DNA of 64,000 nucleotides from an uncultured Chloroflexota bacterium (lineage in GTDB: Bacteria; Chloroflexota; Anaerolineae; Caldilineales; Caldilineaceae), in NCBI GenBank assembly GCA_903858085.1, contig CAIOHJ010000142.1, positions 1-64,000 on the forward strand, given 5' to 3'. The notes below the pieces were generated by a model that was given only the letters and a program-made list of their open reading frames with translations, was not told the origin of the DNA and made no database searches. The stretch's first letter is position 1. Each line of letters opens with the position of its first letter. This document shows positions 55,234 through 62,671 of the stretch, piece after piece. The position numbers and the translations under genes were made by a program.

Positions 55234-56535
55234 TTACCGACCCGCCACGGCTTCGCCGGTCATGATTCCAGGCGTACGTCGTTGTTGGCCCTGTGCAGCA
55301 AAGAGCTCGGCGTTGCGCCGCTGCCGCTGCCAGGCCTCCTCCAAGGCGCGTATCCGCTCATCGCGTTCTTTGATCGATTTTTGGATACCGTTCAACCAAC
55401 CATCTGCCATAGAGGCCATCAACGGCCCGTAGGTCTCCTGCAGCTTCCACAGCTGCTCAAGCAGCGCCTCCAGCATCTTGAGATCGTGCTGCAGCGGGAG
55501 AAAACGCTCGCCGAATTCCTTGTTGGACTTTTCCTGCTCGCTCCAGAGATGTTCCTGGCGCAGTTCCCCTTTGCGCCGGCGTCGCTCATACTCCTCGCGA
55601 AACTCGTCCATCTCACGCCGAATACGCTCCTCAGCCAGCCGCTGCAGCTCTGCTACCTGCCCCTGTTCGCGCAGAATCATCTCTTTGAAATCTTGCATTT
55701 CAGCGACAGCCCGGCGGCTGATGTCGATCTGGGGGGCGTAGCTCTGCACCCGCTCATAGGCCTGGGCCACCATCGATTTTTGTTCGTCAATGGTCTCCTG
55801 CCAGCGGTTCAGAACCTGCTCTCGATCCACAACCATGACCCGGGTTCGCTCCATAAATTTTATCTGCTCCTCGCGCAGCTGGTCGATGACCGGAGTCATT
55901 TTTTCGACTTCGTTCATGGCCTTGCGGAGACTTTCTTCCAAGAGCGGGATACGCCCAGCGTTGGCTTCGATCCGCTTGAACAGTTCGACTGTCTCCTGCT
56001 GCAGCTGTGCGATGCGTTTGGTATCGCTGGTGCGTTGCTCGACCAAAAAAGGGATCTGGCGCGTCCGTTCTTCGATTTCTTTGCCCAGACTCCCGATCTG
56101 GTTGCGCATGCTCAGGATCAGCTCACCCAACCGATCGTCTTCTGCTGTACGAAGCTGGATGGCTTCTTCCAACCGGCCGAGGCGCGGCAGCTCTCGGCGC
56201 ACCTCACCAATCTCACGGCTTAGCACCTCACGGTCACCCAGCCGTGACCGCTCCAGATCGCGCTGGCCAGCCACACGCTCTTCGTAGGCTCGCTCCACCA
56301 ATGCAACCAGTTCGTTGCGGGTGTTTTGAATCGACTGGTCAACTTGGTTGAAACGCATCAACTGCGCCTGTGTCGTCGCCAGCCTGCCCTCCAGCTCCTG
56401 AATGCGGCGCGCCTGCTCGATCACATCGCCCGACTGTGCCTCCAACCGTTGCTGCAACCGGGCAATTTCAGCCCGATCCCGCCGATGCTCTTCGTCCAGC
56501 CAAGTCACCATCTGGGCAAGTTGTGTGAGTTCCAT
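55234..56535 (-). CDS. Cytoplasmic coiled-coil protein, 433 residues
   Basis: Nearly the whole sequence is heptad-like and rich in Glu, Arg, Gln and Leu (VTWLDEEHRRDRAEIARLQQ, LEGRLATTQAQLMRF, RERMDEFREEYERRRRK-like stretches), except a short linker near 300. No membrane helix or catalytic motif. It shares a transcript with selB downstream. Such proteins occur in Chloroflexota without known function. Might act as a structural or division-associated filament; that is speculation. Confidence 0.75.
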   Translation of the reverse strand: MELTQLAQMVTWLDEEHRRDRAEIARLQQRLEAQSGDVIEQARRIQELEGRLATTQAQLMRFNQVDQSIQNTRNELVALVERAYEERVAGQRDLERSRLGDREVLSREIGEVRRELPRLGRLEEAIQLRTAEDDRLGELILSMRNQIGSLGKEIEERTRQIPFLVEQRTSDTKRIAQLQQETVELFKRIEANAGRIPLLEESLRKAMNEVEKMTPVIDQLREEQIKFMERTRVMVVDREQVLNRWQETIDEQKSMVAQAYERVQSYAPQIDISRRAVAEMQDFKEMILREQGQVAELQRLAEERIRREMDEFREEYERRRRKGELRQEHLWSEQEKSNKEFGERFLPLQHDLKMLEALLEQLWKLQETYGPLMASMADGWLNGIQKSIKERDERIRALEEAWQRQRRNAELFAAQGQQRRTPGIMTGEAVAGR

Positions 56536-56600
56536 AGTCCTCTATCTCAATCGCATGCGCTCCATGAGCCGCCGAGTACAAGCCAGCCTTTCTGAGAGAA

Positions 56601-56629
56601 AGTATAGCACTCCCCAGACAGAATGCCAA
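56601..56629 (-). promoter_or_regulatory. Promoter of coiled-coil/selB transcript
   Basis: Minus-strand TTGGCA (56629-56624) and TATACT (56606-56601), 17 bases apart, with extended TGC before the -10. Confidence 0.75.
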
Positions 56630-56704
56630 CCAGTCTGAAGAAAGGGCTGTTCCAGATCCAGCCCGGCCACGCACGATGGAGAGCCGCATCAAACGAAGAC
56701 AGGT

Positions 56705-56734
56705 TTGACCGATGGTTGAATCCACTGCTACAAT
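56705..56734 (+). promoter_or_regulatory. Promoter of glycosyltransferase pair
   Basis: TTGACC (56705-56710) and TGCTACAAT (extended -10, hexamer 56729-56734), 18-base spacing, leader about 60 bases. Confidence 0.7.
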
Positions 56735-56799
56735 GCCAACACATAGGCAGATTGGTAGCCTGGGCGTCCTTGTTGCCCCTATCTCGCCACTGGGTCTGT

Positions 56800-57960
56800 A
56801 TGCGTATTGGCGTTGACACTCGGCTGATGTACTATCAGCCTGCTGGAATCAGCAGATATACCGGGCATTTGCTGCAAGCGCTGGCTGGTCTGGACACCGA
56901 GAATGAATTTGTGGTCTTCCAACACCGGAAGCAGCGGATTCCACTGATCCAGCAGGCCAATTTTCGCCGCGCGGCCCTCTTTTCGCCGGTCCATCACCAG
57001 CTGGAACAAATGATGCTGGCAGTGGAACTGCTGCGCTTTCGACTCAATCTGCTCCACAGCACCGATTTCATCCCCCCTCTCTATTCGCCAATCCCGTCCG
57101 TGATCACGGTCCATGACCTGGCCTTTCTGCATTACCCCCACTTCCTGACGACCGAAAGCGCTGCCTATTATGGACAGATCGACAGGGCTGTCATTCATGC
57201 AGCCCATATCATTGTGCCCAGCGAGTACACCCGCCAGGATCTGATTGCCCAGCTCGGCACACCGGCTGACAAAGTGACTGTCATCCACGAAGCTGCCAAT
57301 CCGATCTTTGCACCGCTGCCTGCCCATACCGCCACCGCCACAGCCCAATTCATCCGCGACCGCTACCACCTGCCTGAAAAATTTTTCTTGAGCGTAGGCA
57401 CCATCGAGCCGCGCAAAAATATCAGCGGGCTCCTGCAGGCCTTTGCCCATCTGCGCAGCAAATATGCTGTCAGCGACGTTGTTCTGGCCATTGCCGGCGG
57501 CCAAGGCTGGCTTTACGACGAAATTTTGGATCTGGTCAAAACCCTGGATCTCGAGACGTCTGTGCGCTTCCTGGGCAGAGTCCCAGATGCAGACCTGCAT
57601 CTGCTCTATGTGGCCGCCCGCTGCCTTGTCCATCCAGCCCACTATGAAGGGTTTGGGCTGCCACCACTGGAAGCAATGGCGTGTGGAACTCCCACAATCG
57701 TCAGCAATGTCAGCAGCCTGCCCGAAGTGGTCGGCGATGCAGCACTGCTGGTCAATCCACTCGACATCGAAGAGATTGCAGTTGCCATGCAGCGTCTGCT
57801 CACAGACCCGGACTTGCATGCCGAACTCAGCCAGAAAAGTTTACAGCGCGCCCGCGTCTTCAGTTGGGAACGCGCTGCACTGCGCACACTGGATGTCTAT
57901 CGCAAAACAGCAGAATCTCAGCGCTCGGCTGCTCGCGAGCCAGCCTCCCCTCCCTCCTGA
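56800..57960 (+). CDS. Glycosyltransferase family 4, group-1
   Basis: 386 residues. MRIGVDTRLMYYQPAGISRYTGHLL is the acceptor-side GT-B loop; the donor side carries FFLSVGTIEPRKNISGLLQAF (Arg-Lys phosphate binders), LGRVPDADLHLLY and HYEGFGLPPLEAMACGTPTIVSNVSSLPEV (EX7E). Cytoplasmic transfer of a sugar from a nucleotide sugar. ATG 56800 was chosen as the first one fitting the family start. A second glycosyltransferase follows after 9 bases. Confidence 0.92.
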   Translation: MRIGVDTRLMYYQPAGISRYTGHLLQALAGLDTENEFVVFQHRKQRIPLIQQANFRRAALFSPVHHQLEQMMLAVELLRFRLNLLHSTDFIPPLYSPIPSVITVHDLAFLHYPHFLTTESAAYYGQIDRAVIHAAHIIVPSEYTRQDLIAQLGTPADKVTVIHEAANPIFAPLPAHTATATAQFIRDRYHLPEKFFLSVGTIEPRKNISGLLQAFAHLRSKYAVSDVVLAIAGGQGWLYDEILDLVKTLDLETSVRFLGRVPDADLHLLYVAARCLVHPAHYEGFGLPPLEAMACGTPTIVSNVSSLPEVVGDAALLVNPLDIEEIAVAMQRLLTDPDLHAELSQKSLQRARVFSWERAALRTLDVYRKTAESQRSAAREPASPPS

Positions 57961-57969
57961 AAGGCGCCT

Positions 57970-59220
57970 GTGAAGCTTCTTGCTCTGACACCCCAGCTGC
58001 CCTTCCCCCCAAGACAAGGCACCACGCTGCGCAATTATTACCTGCTTCAGGGGCTGGCCAGCACCTACACAGTCGACCTGCTCTCCTTTCTAGCCCCTGG
58101 CGACCACCTGGCCGACGACAGCCCGCTCCACACGATCTGCCGACGGATCGCCGGCGTGCCCCAGCCAAGGCGCACCGCCAGCCAGCGCCTCCACACCACC
58201 GTGAGCACGCTGACGCCCGACATGGGGCTCCGCCTGGACAGCTCAGCCATGCACAGATTGCTCCAGGAGTGGTGCCAACAGACCCACTACGATCTGGTAG
58301 TGGCAGAAGGGCTGGAAGTGGTCCAGTACGCCAGGGCAGTTGCTGGCCGCAAGCGGAATCCACAGCAGCCCATTTTGGTCTTCGACGACCACAACTGCGA
58401 GTATTTGCTCCAACAGCGCAACGCGCTCACCGATCTGCGTCTTCCGCAACGCTGGCCAGCAGCCCTTTATAGCCTGGTGCAATGGTGGAAGCTGCGTCGT
58501 TATGAAACAGCAGCGCTGCAGAGCGCCGACCTGACCGTTGCTGTGAGTCGGGCGGACCAGGTTGCCTTGCGTGCGCTGGGAACAAAAACACCGGTCGCTG
58601 TTGTCCCCAACGGCATCGATCTGGCCGCCTACACCCCAGCACTGCGCCGCGCAGATGCCCCGGCCACGCTGGTCTTCACAGGCAAGATGGATTACCGCCC
58701 CAACGTCGATGCAGTACTCTGGTTTGCCAAAGCCGTGCTGCCCCGCATTCTCCACTATTGCCCCGCCGCCCGTTTCCAGGTGGTCGGACTCAACCCCCAC
58801 CCACGCCTGGACAGCCTGCGCGCACACCCCGCCGTTGAGCTGACAGGGGCCGTACCCGATACCCGCCCCTTTATCCAGCAAGCCGCGGTCTACGTGATCC
58901 CAATGCGCATCGGGGGAGGAACCCGCTTCAAAGCGCTCGAAGCCCTGGCTTGCGCCGCCCCCACCGTCAGCACCACACTGGGGGTCGAAGGGCTCGGTGT
59001 CCGCCACGGCCAGGAAATGCTCGTTGCTGACACGCCAGAGGCGTTTGCCGACGCGACCTTGCGTATTCTGGACGATGCCCCAGGAACACTGCGCCGACAA
59101 CTCGGCGCAGCAGGGCGCCGGTTCGTCGAGGCACATTACAGCTGGCCACAAATTCTGCCCAATTTGTATGCTGCATTACAGGCAACTCACGCCGGATTGC
59201 AAATTCCAGAGCCGTGCTGA
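57970..59220 (+). CDS. Glycosyltransferase, group-1
   Basis: 416 residues, GTG start with AAAGGCG. GT-B type: LALTPQLPFPPRQGTTLRNYYLLQGL at the N-terminus, then DDHNCEYLLQQ, VVPNGIDLAAY, LVFTGKMDYRPNVDAVLWF and GGGTRFKALEALACAAPTVSTTLGVEGL (EX7E-like Glu pair). It probably acts with the preceding gene on the same glycan. A region with no gene (59221-59383) follows. Confidence 0.92.
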   Translation: MKLLALTPQLPFPPRQGTTLRNYYLLQGLASTYTVDLLSFLAPGDHLADDSPLHTICRRIAGVPQPRRTASQRLHTTVSTLTPDMGLRLDSSAMHRLLQEWCQQTHYDLVVAEGLEVVQYARAVAGRKRNPQQPILVFDDHNCEYLLQQRNALTDLRLPQRWPAALYSLVQWWKLRRYETAALQSADLTVAVSRADQVALRALGTKTPVAVVPNGIDLAAYTPALRRADAPATLVFTGKMDYRPNVDAVLWFAKAVLPRILHYCPAARFQVVGLNPHPRLDSLRAHPAVELTGAVPDTRPFIQQAAVYVIPMRIGGGTRFKALEALACAAPTVSTTLGVEGLGVRHGQEMLVADTPEAFADATLRILDDAPGTLRRQLGAAGRRFVEAHYSWPQILPNLYAALQATHAGLQIPEPC

Positions 59221-59281
59221 AGATCGACAAGAGCACGCCAAGGATCCACCTGGCTTGTCAATTTTCGCCCTGAAGAAGTCA

Positions 59282-59290
59282 TGCTAGAAT
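59282..59290 (+). promoter_or_regulatory. Extended -10 promoter of small protein gene
   Basis: TGCTAGAAT, extended -10; start near 59297 gives a leader of about 87 bases. The -35 is weak. Confidence 0.5.
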
Positions 59291-59383
59291 AACGATAGCT
59301 GGCCTATTGGCTCCCTGACCAGGATTTCGGATGCTGGCTGTTCCAATAATTTCAACAAAGTTTGTTCATAAAGGAGCTTTTAA

Positions 59384-59581
59384 ATGAATGCATACTCCTA
59401 TACCAACTCAAAGGGCAACACATATTACCTGCACCAGCGCGTGACTGTTCTCAAAAATGGCAAAGAACAGACGATTTATTTTTTTGCGAAAGAGGTCAAA
59501 GAAGGTGTTCTGGGCGAGGTACCCGTCAGCTACACCGTGTCAGAAAGCAGGAATGGGCTTCCAGTTCTCAAAAAAGCATAA
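59384..59581 (+). CDS. Small conserved-looking protein, 65 residues
   Basis: Strong AAAGGAG 8 bases before the ATG, its own promoter and terminator, so it is a genuine gene. The product is polar and beta-rich (TYYLHQRVTVLKNGKEQTIYFFAK, then GLPVLKKA at the end), basic, with no membrane helix. I do not know its function; the compact strand pattern could be a small nucleic-acid- or protein-binding fold. Confidence 0.85.
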   Translation: MNAYSYTNSKGNTYYLHQRVTVLKNGKEQTIYFFAKEVKEGVLGEVPVSYTVSESRNGLPVLKKA

Positions 59582-59648
59582 TTGTTGACCCTGCACACCC
59601 CCTTCTCCACAAAAACATCCACATGCCAGTCTGATGCCGCCCTCTGCA

Positions 59649-59690
59649 ATTGAACAGCCGCCGGCTGCAGCCGGCGGCTGTTCAATTTTT
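59649..59690 (+). terminator. Terminator after small protein gene
   Basis: Perfect 38-base palindrome (59649-59686) ending in T5. Confidence 0.9.
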
Positions 59691-59797
59691 GACTTCAGAT
59701 ATTTTTCTGAAAGCCCCACGATGGTGCGCCCGGCCGACTCAAGTTCAACCTCTGCCAGGTTGTTTTTGTAAAGATATCCCGACAGGCGCCTTCCTCT

Positions 59798-60298
59798 CTA
59801 CTGCGCGTGTTCCCCGCCGTGTGAATGGCCATGCTCGATCTCATCAGGCGTAGCCGGGCGAACAGCGACTACCTTGACGTCAAAGTGCAGGGTCTCGCCA
59901 GCCAGCCAATGATTAAAATCGATGACCACCCCGTCGGGCTGGATTTCGCTGACATAGCCCTCGATCGTCTCATCGTTTTCTTCGTCAAAAAACTCGAGCA
60001 TCATTCCCGGCTCCAATTCGACATCTTCCTCGAAAGAGTCCAGGTCAACAATCTGAACGTTGTCCGGGTCATACTCGCCATAAGCCAAATCTGGGGTCAC
60101 AACCACTTGCTTATGCTCGCCAACAGCCAGCCCATACAGAGCCGCTTCCAAGCCAGGAATGATTTCTCCAGCCCCTTGCAAGAATTCCAACGGGCCCTCT
60201 TCCGCAGAGCTGTCAACCATCTCCCCCCCAGCCACGGTAAGGGTATATTCGATCCGTACGACTCTTCCATCCGCAACTGTCAAGTTTTTGTCGTTCAT
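59798..60298 (-). CDS. slyD: FKBP-type peptidyl-prolyl isomerase, SlyD-like
   Basis: 166 residues. FKBP domain with GGEMVDSSAEEGPLEFLQGAGEIIPGLEAALYGL, an inserted IF chaperone domain (about 70-125), then KVVAVRPATPDEIEHGHSHGGEH. The His-rich tail binds Ni/Zn in SlyD. Folds prolines and holds unfolded chains. Its ATG overlaps the stop of csp (ATGA), so it is translationally coupled to the cold-shock gene. Confidence 0.92.
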   Translation of the reverse strand: MNDKNLTVADGRVVRIEYTLTVAGGEMVDSSAEEGPLEFLQGAGEIIPGLEAALYGLAVGEHKQVVVTPDLAYGEYDPDNVQIVDLDSFEEDVELEPGMMLEFFDEENDETIEGYVSEIQPDGVVIDFNHWLAGETLHFDVKVVAVRPATPDEIEHGHSHGGEHAQ

Positions 60299-60522
60299 CT
60301 ACTTGCGCCGCCCAACTTCACGACATTGGCCGCTGCAGGTCCTTTTGCACCCTGCTCAATGGTAAATTCAACTTTGTCGCCTTCTGCCAGGCTCTTGAAA
60401 CCTGCGCTGGTGACTGCCGAATAATGCACAAACACATCAGCTCCTCCCCGGTCCCGGGCAATGAAGCCAAAGCCTTTGGCATCGTTGAACCATTTCACGA
60501 TGCCAGTTTCTCGCTCACTCAT
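60295..60522 (-). CDS. Cold shock protein
   Basis: 75 residues, CspA family. RNA-binding RNP1 KGFGFIA and RNP2 DVFVHYSA are complete; the start MSERETGIVKWFNDAKGFGF follows AAGGAGA. Binds RNA and melts secondary structure. The C-terminus GAKGPAAANVV is typical. It precedes and overlaps slyD. Confidence 0.95.
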   Translation of the reverse strand: MSERETGIVKWFNDAKGFGFIARDRGGADVFVHYSAVTSAGFKSLAEGDKVEFTIEQGAKGPAAANVVKLGGASR

Positions 60523-60570
60523 CTTTTTCTCCTTTTCTGATGCATCGTTTATCGATTTATTCCTGCGATC

Positions 60571-60599
60571 ACTATACGGAAATCTGACAGTTCTGTCAA
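60571..60599 (-). promoter_or_regulatory. csp-slyD promoter
   Basis: Minus-strand TTGACA (60599-60594) and TATAGT (60576-60571), 17 bases apart. A TGACAG/CTGTCA inverted repeat (60584-60597) overlaps the -35 and spacer and could be an operator. Confidence 0.8.
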
Positions 60600-60628
60600 T
60601 TAGAGACACTTCCCTAATAGACAGGGCC

Positions 60629-60672
60629 CCCTTGGCATGGGGACGGATGCAACAGACACCCCATGCCAAGGG
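60629..60672. repeat. Perfect inverted repeat between csp promoter and transporter
   Basis: 14-base arms (60629-60642 with 60659-60672), 16-base loop, no T run. Located upstream of the csp promoter and about 140 bases before the EamA gene. Role unknown. Confidence 0.7.
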
Positions 60673-60812
60673 ACCACAGGCTTTGAAAGAAACCACCGAC
60701 ACAGTACAATGTTCTCTCGAGCCCATTTGCGGCAGCTCTTGGCCATGCTGCAGGCAACCTGTAAAAATAGCCTGCCCTGCAGGCACCAAAGACGAACAGG
60801 AATAAAAAGCGT

Positions 60813-61667
60813 TTGCAAGGGTTTTGGTATGTGCTGGCTGCAGCGATTGGTTGGGGCACAACAGGGACGGCACAGGCGTTCGCGCCGACAGGGGCCACTC
60901 CCCCCGCCGTCGGTGCCGTACGTCTGCTGGTCGGTGGGGCAGTTCTGTTGGTGCTGGCGCTGAGCCGCCATCAGTTGCACAGGCGGGGATGGCCGCTGGC
61001 AGCGACTGCAACTGCGATTGGGACCCTGGCAGGGTACCAGCTCTTCTTTTTTGCCGCCGTCGCCCGCACAGGGGTCACGACAGGCACAGTGGTGGCGATC
61101 AGCAGCGCTCCCATTCTGGCTGGCCTGTTGGATGCCCTCCTGGGAGTCCGCCTGCCCCGCTCCTGGCTGTGGTCAACGCTCCTTGCCGTCGCCGGCTCTC
61201 TTTTGTTGGTCGGGGCGGGCAGTGCCGTGGTCGTCGATCTGCCAGGAATCCTGTTTGCCCTCGGTGCTGGCGGCTCCTATGCGCTGTACACGTTGGCCAG
61301 CAAGGAACTGCTGCGTCACCAGCCCCCCGACGCCGTCATTGCCGTGGCCTTCTGCGGCGGCGCGCTGGTTTTGTCTCCGTTCCTGTTTTTTGTAGATCTG
61401 CGCTGGTTGCAGCAGCCACAAGGATTCTTGGTGGCGCTGCACCTGGGCCTGGTCGCCACAGCACTGGCCTATATGCTGTACATTCGTGGGTTGCTGACCC
61501 TGCCGTCGGCAGCAGCTGTCACCGTGGCGCTGGCAGAGCCGCTCACCGCAGCCACCCTGGGTGTCGTGCTGCTGGGCGAACAGCTGACCTTTTCTGCCTG
61601 GTGTGGGGTGGGCCTGATCTTTGCCGGCCTGGCAGTATTTGCCCGCCGCAGTACCCCCTCCCCTTGA
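60813..61667 (+). CDS. EamA-type drug/metabolite transporter
   Basis: 284 residues, TTG start with AGGAAT upstream. Ten predicted helices in two EamA halves (first: VLAAAIGWGTTGTAQAFAP...; second from about 145: GILFALGAGGSYALYTLASKELL; end EPLTAATLGVVLLGEQLT). Exports a small metabolite of unknown identity. Its stop TGA overlaps a possible TTG start of the next gene (TTGA). Confidence 0.88.
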   Translation: MQGFWYVLAAAIGWGTTGTAQAFAPTGATPPAVGAVRLLVGGAVLLVLALSRHQLHRRGWPLAATATAIGTLAGYQLFFFAAVARTGVTTGTVVAISSAPILAGLLDALLGVRLPRSWLWSTLLAVAGSLLLVGAGSAVVVDLPGILFALGAGGSYALYTLASKELLRHQPPDAVIAVAFCGGALVLSPFLFFVDLRWLQQPQGFLVALHLGLVATALAYMLYIRGLLTLPSAAAVTVALAEPLTAATLGVVLLGEQLTFSAWCGVGLIFAGLAVFARRSTPSP

Positions 61668-61678
61668 CTGAACAGCCC

Positions 61679-62623
61679 ATGGTACGCTCACTCGGTGCCG
61701 GCTTGCTGGCAGCGCTCTTCTTCAGCAGCACCTTTCTGCTCAATCGCACCATGAGCCTGGAGGGGGGCCACTGGGTCTGGACAGCCAGCCTGCGCTATCT
61801 GTGGATGACTCTTTTTTTGGTGCTTGGCCCGCTGACAATCGGGCGCGGACCTCTGCTGCTGGCTACCTTTCGTCTCTTTCTGCGCCACTGGCGCTTCTGG
61901 CTGGTCGCTGGGACGCTCGGGTTTGGCATTTTTTATGCAGGCATCGCCTTTGCCGCCTCGTACGCGCCAGCCTGGGTTGTGGCAACAACCTGGCAGATCA
62001 CTGTCCTGGCTTCGCCGGTCGTGCTGCTGGCGATGGGACGGCGAGTGCCGCCGCGCGGTCTGTTTTTGACCACGCTGATCTTTGGCGGCATTCTGTGGGT
62101 CAACCTGGCTGAGGCCAGACAGGCAGATTGGCAGACGGTTCTGTGGGGGGCTCTCCCAGTGACAATGGCGGCCTTTGCCTACCCTGCCGGGCTGCAGCTG
62201 CTCTGGGAGGCACGGAGCGGCGGCCACCCCGTGATCCCACACCTCGTCGACCCTGTGCTGAACGACAGCTTTGCCCGTGTGCTGCTGTTGACATTGGGCT
62301 CGCTGCCTTTCTGGCTGTCAGCAATCGTATTGACCCACCCCCCTCCCCCCTCCGCTGGCCAATGGGCCAGCACGGCATTGGTCGCCCTGCTGTCCGGGGT
62401 CGTTGCAACCAGCCTCTTCGTCTATGCGCGCCATCGGGCGCACAACAGCTATGAGCTGGCCGCCGTGGACGCAACGCAGGCTGCCGAGGCTATTTTTGCC
62501 CTGCTGGGCGAAATTGTCTTGCTCGGAACACCCCCCCCCGGCTCGACAGCCCTGGCCGGGATCGGGCTGACCCTGCTGGGGCTGGTGTTCTATCTGCTGG
62601 GTCCACACCGCCGCAACAGCTGA
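61679..62623 (+). CDS. EamA/EmrE-like membrane transporter (second copy)
   Basis: 314 residues from ATG 61679; TTG 61664, overlapping the previous stop, would add five residues. About ten helices; VRSLGAGLLAALFFSSTFLLNRTMSLEGGHWVWTASLRYLWM, YAPAWVVATTWQITVLASP and AVDATQAAEAIFALLGEIVLLG are the marks of the multidrug-efflux DMT subgroup. The pair of DMT genes could form a heteromer, but each is full length. No ribosome binding site for the ATG, which supports coupling to the first gene. Confidence 0.85.
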   Translation: MVRSLGAGLLAALFFSSTFLLNRTMSLEGGHWVWTASLRYLWMTLFLVLGPLTIGRGPLLLATFRLFLRHWRFWLVAGTLGFGIFYAGIAFAASYAPAWVVATTWQITVLASPVVLLAMGRRVPPRGLFLTTLIFGGILWVNLAEARQADWQTVLWGALPVTMAAFAYPAGLQLLWEARSGGHPVIPHLVDPVLNDSFARVLLLTLGSLPFWLSAIVLTHPPPPSAGQWASTALVALLSGVVATSLFVYARHRAHNSYELAAVDATQAAEAIFALLGEIVLLGTPPPGSTALAGIGLTLLGLVFYLLGPHRRNS

Positions 62624-62635
62624 AGGGGGTCGATC

Positions 62636-62671
62636 ATGTTTTTGTCACAGACCTGTCGGCAAACCCCATGA
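62636..62671 (+). CDS. 11-codon leader ORF overlapping trkH start
   Basis: ATG at 62636 has a strong AAGGGGG 6 bases upstream and reads MFLSQTCRQTP, ending with TGA at 62669-62671 that overlaps the trkH ATG 62668 (ATGA). The trkH start itself has no ribosome binding site. So translation of trkH is probably coupled to this leader. Real or accidental cannot be decided from sequence alone. Confidence 0.5.
   Translation: MFLSQTCRQTP

Noticed and set aside
53896..56223. 775-codon frame antisense to selB and the coiled-coil gene
   Set aside because: Spans two real genes and a junction; composition (Gln/His/Arg/Pro) is that of an antisense frame.
53293..56535. Search for tRNA-Sec or SECIS element near selB
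   Set aside because: No tRNA-like sequence of the long tRNA-Sec type found in the surrounding intergenic regions.
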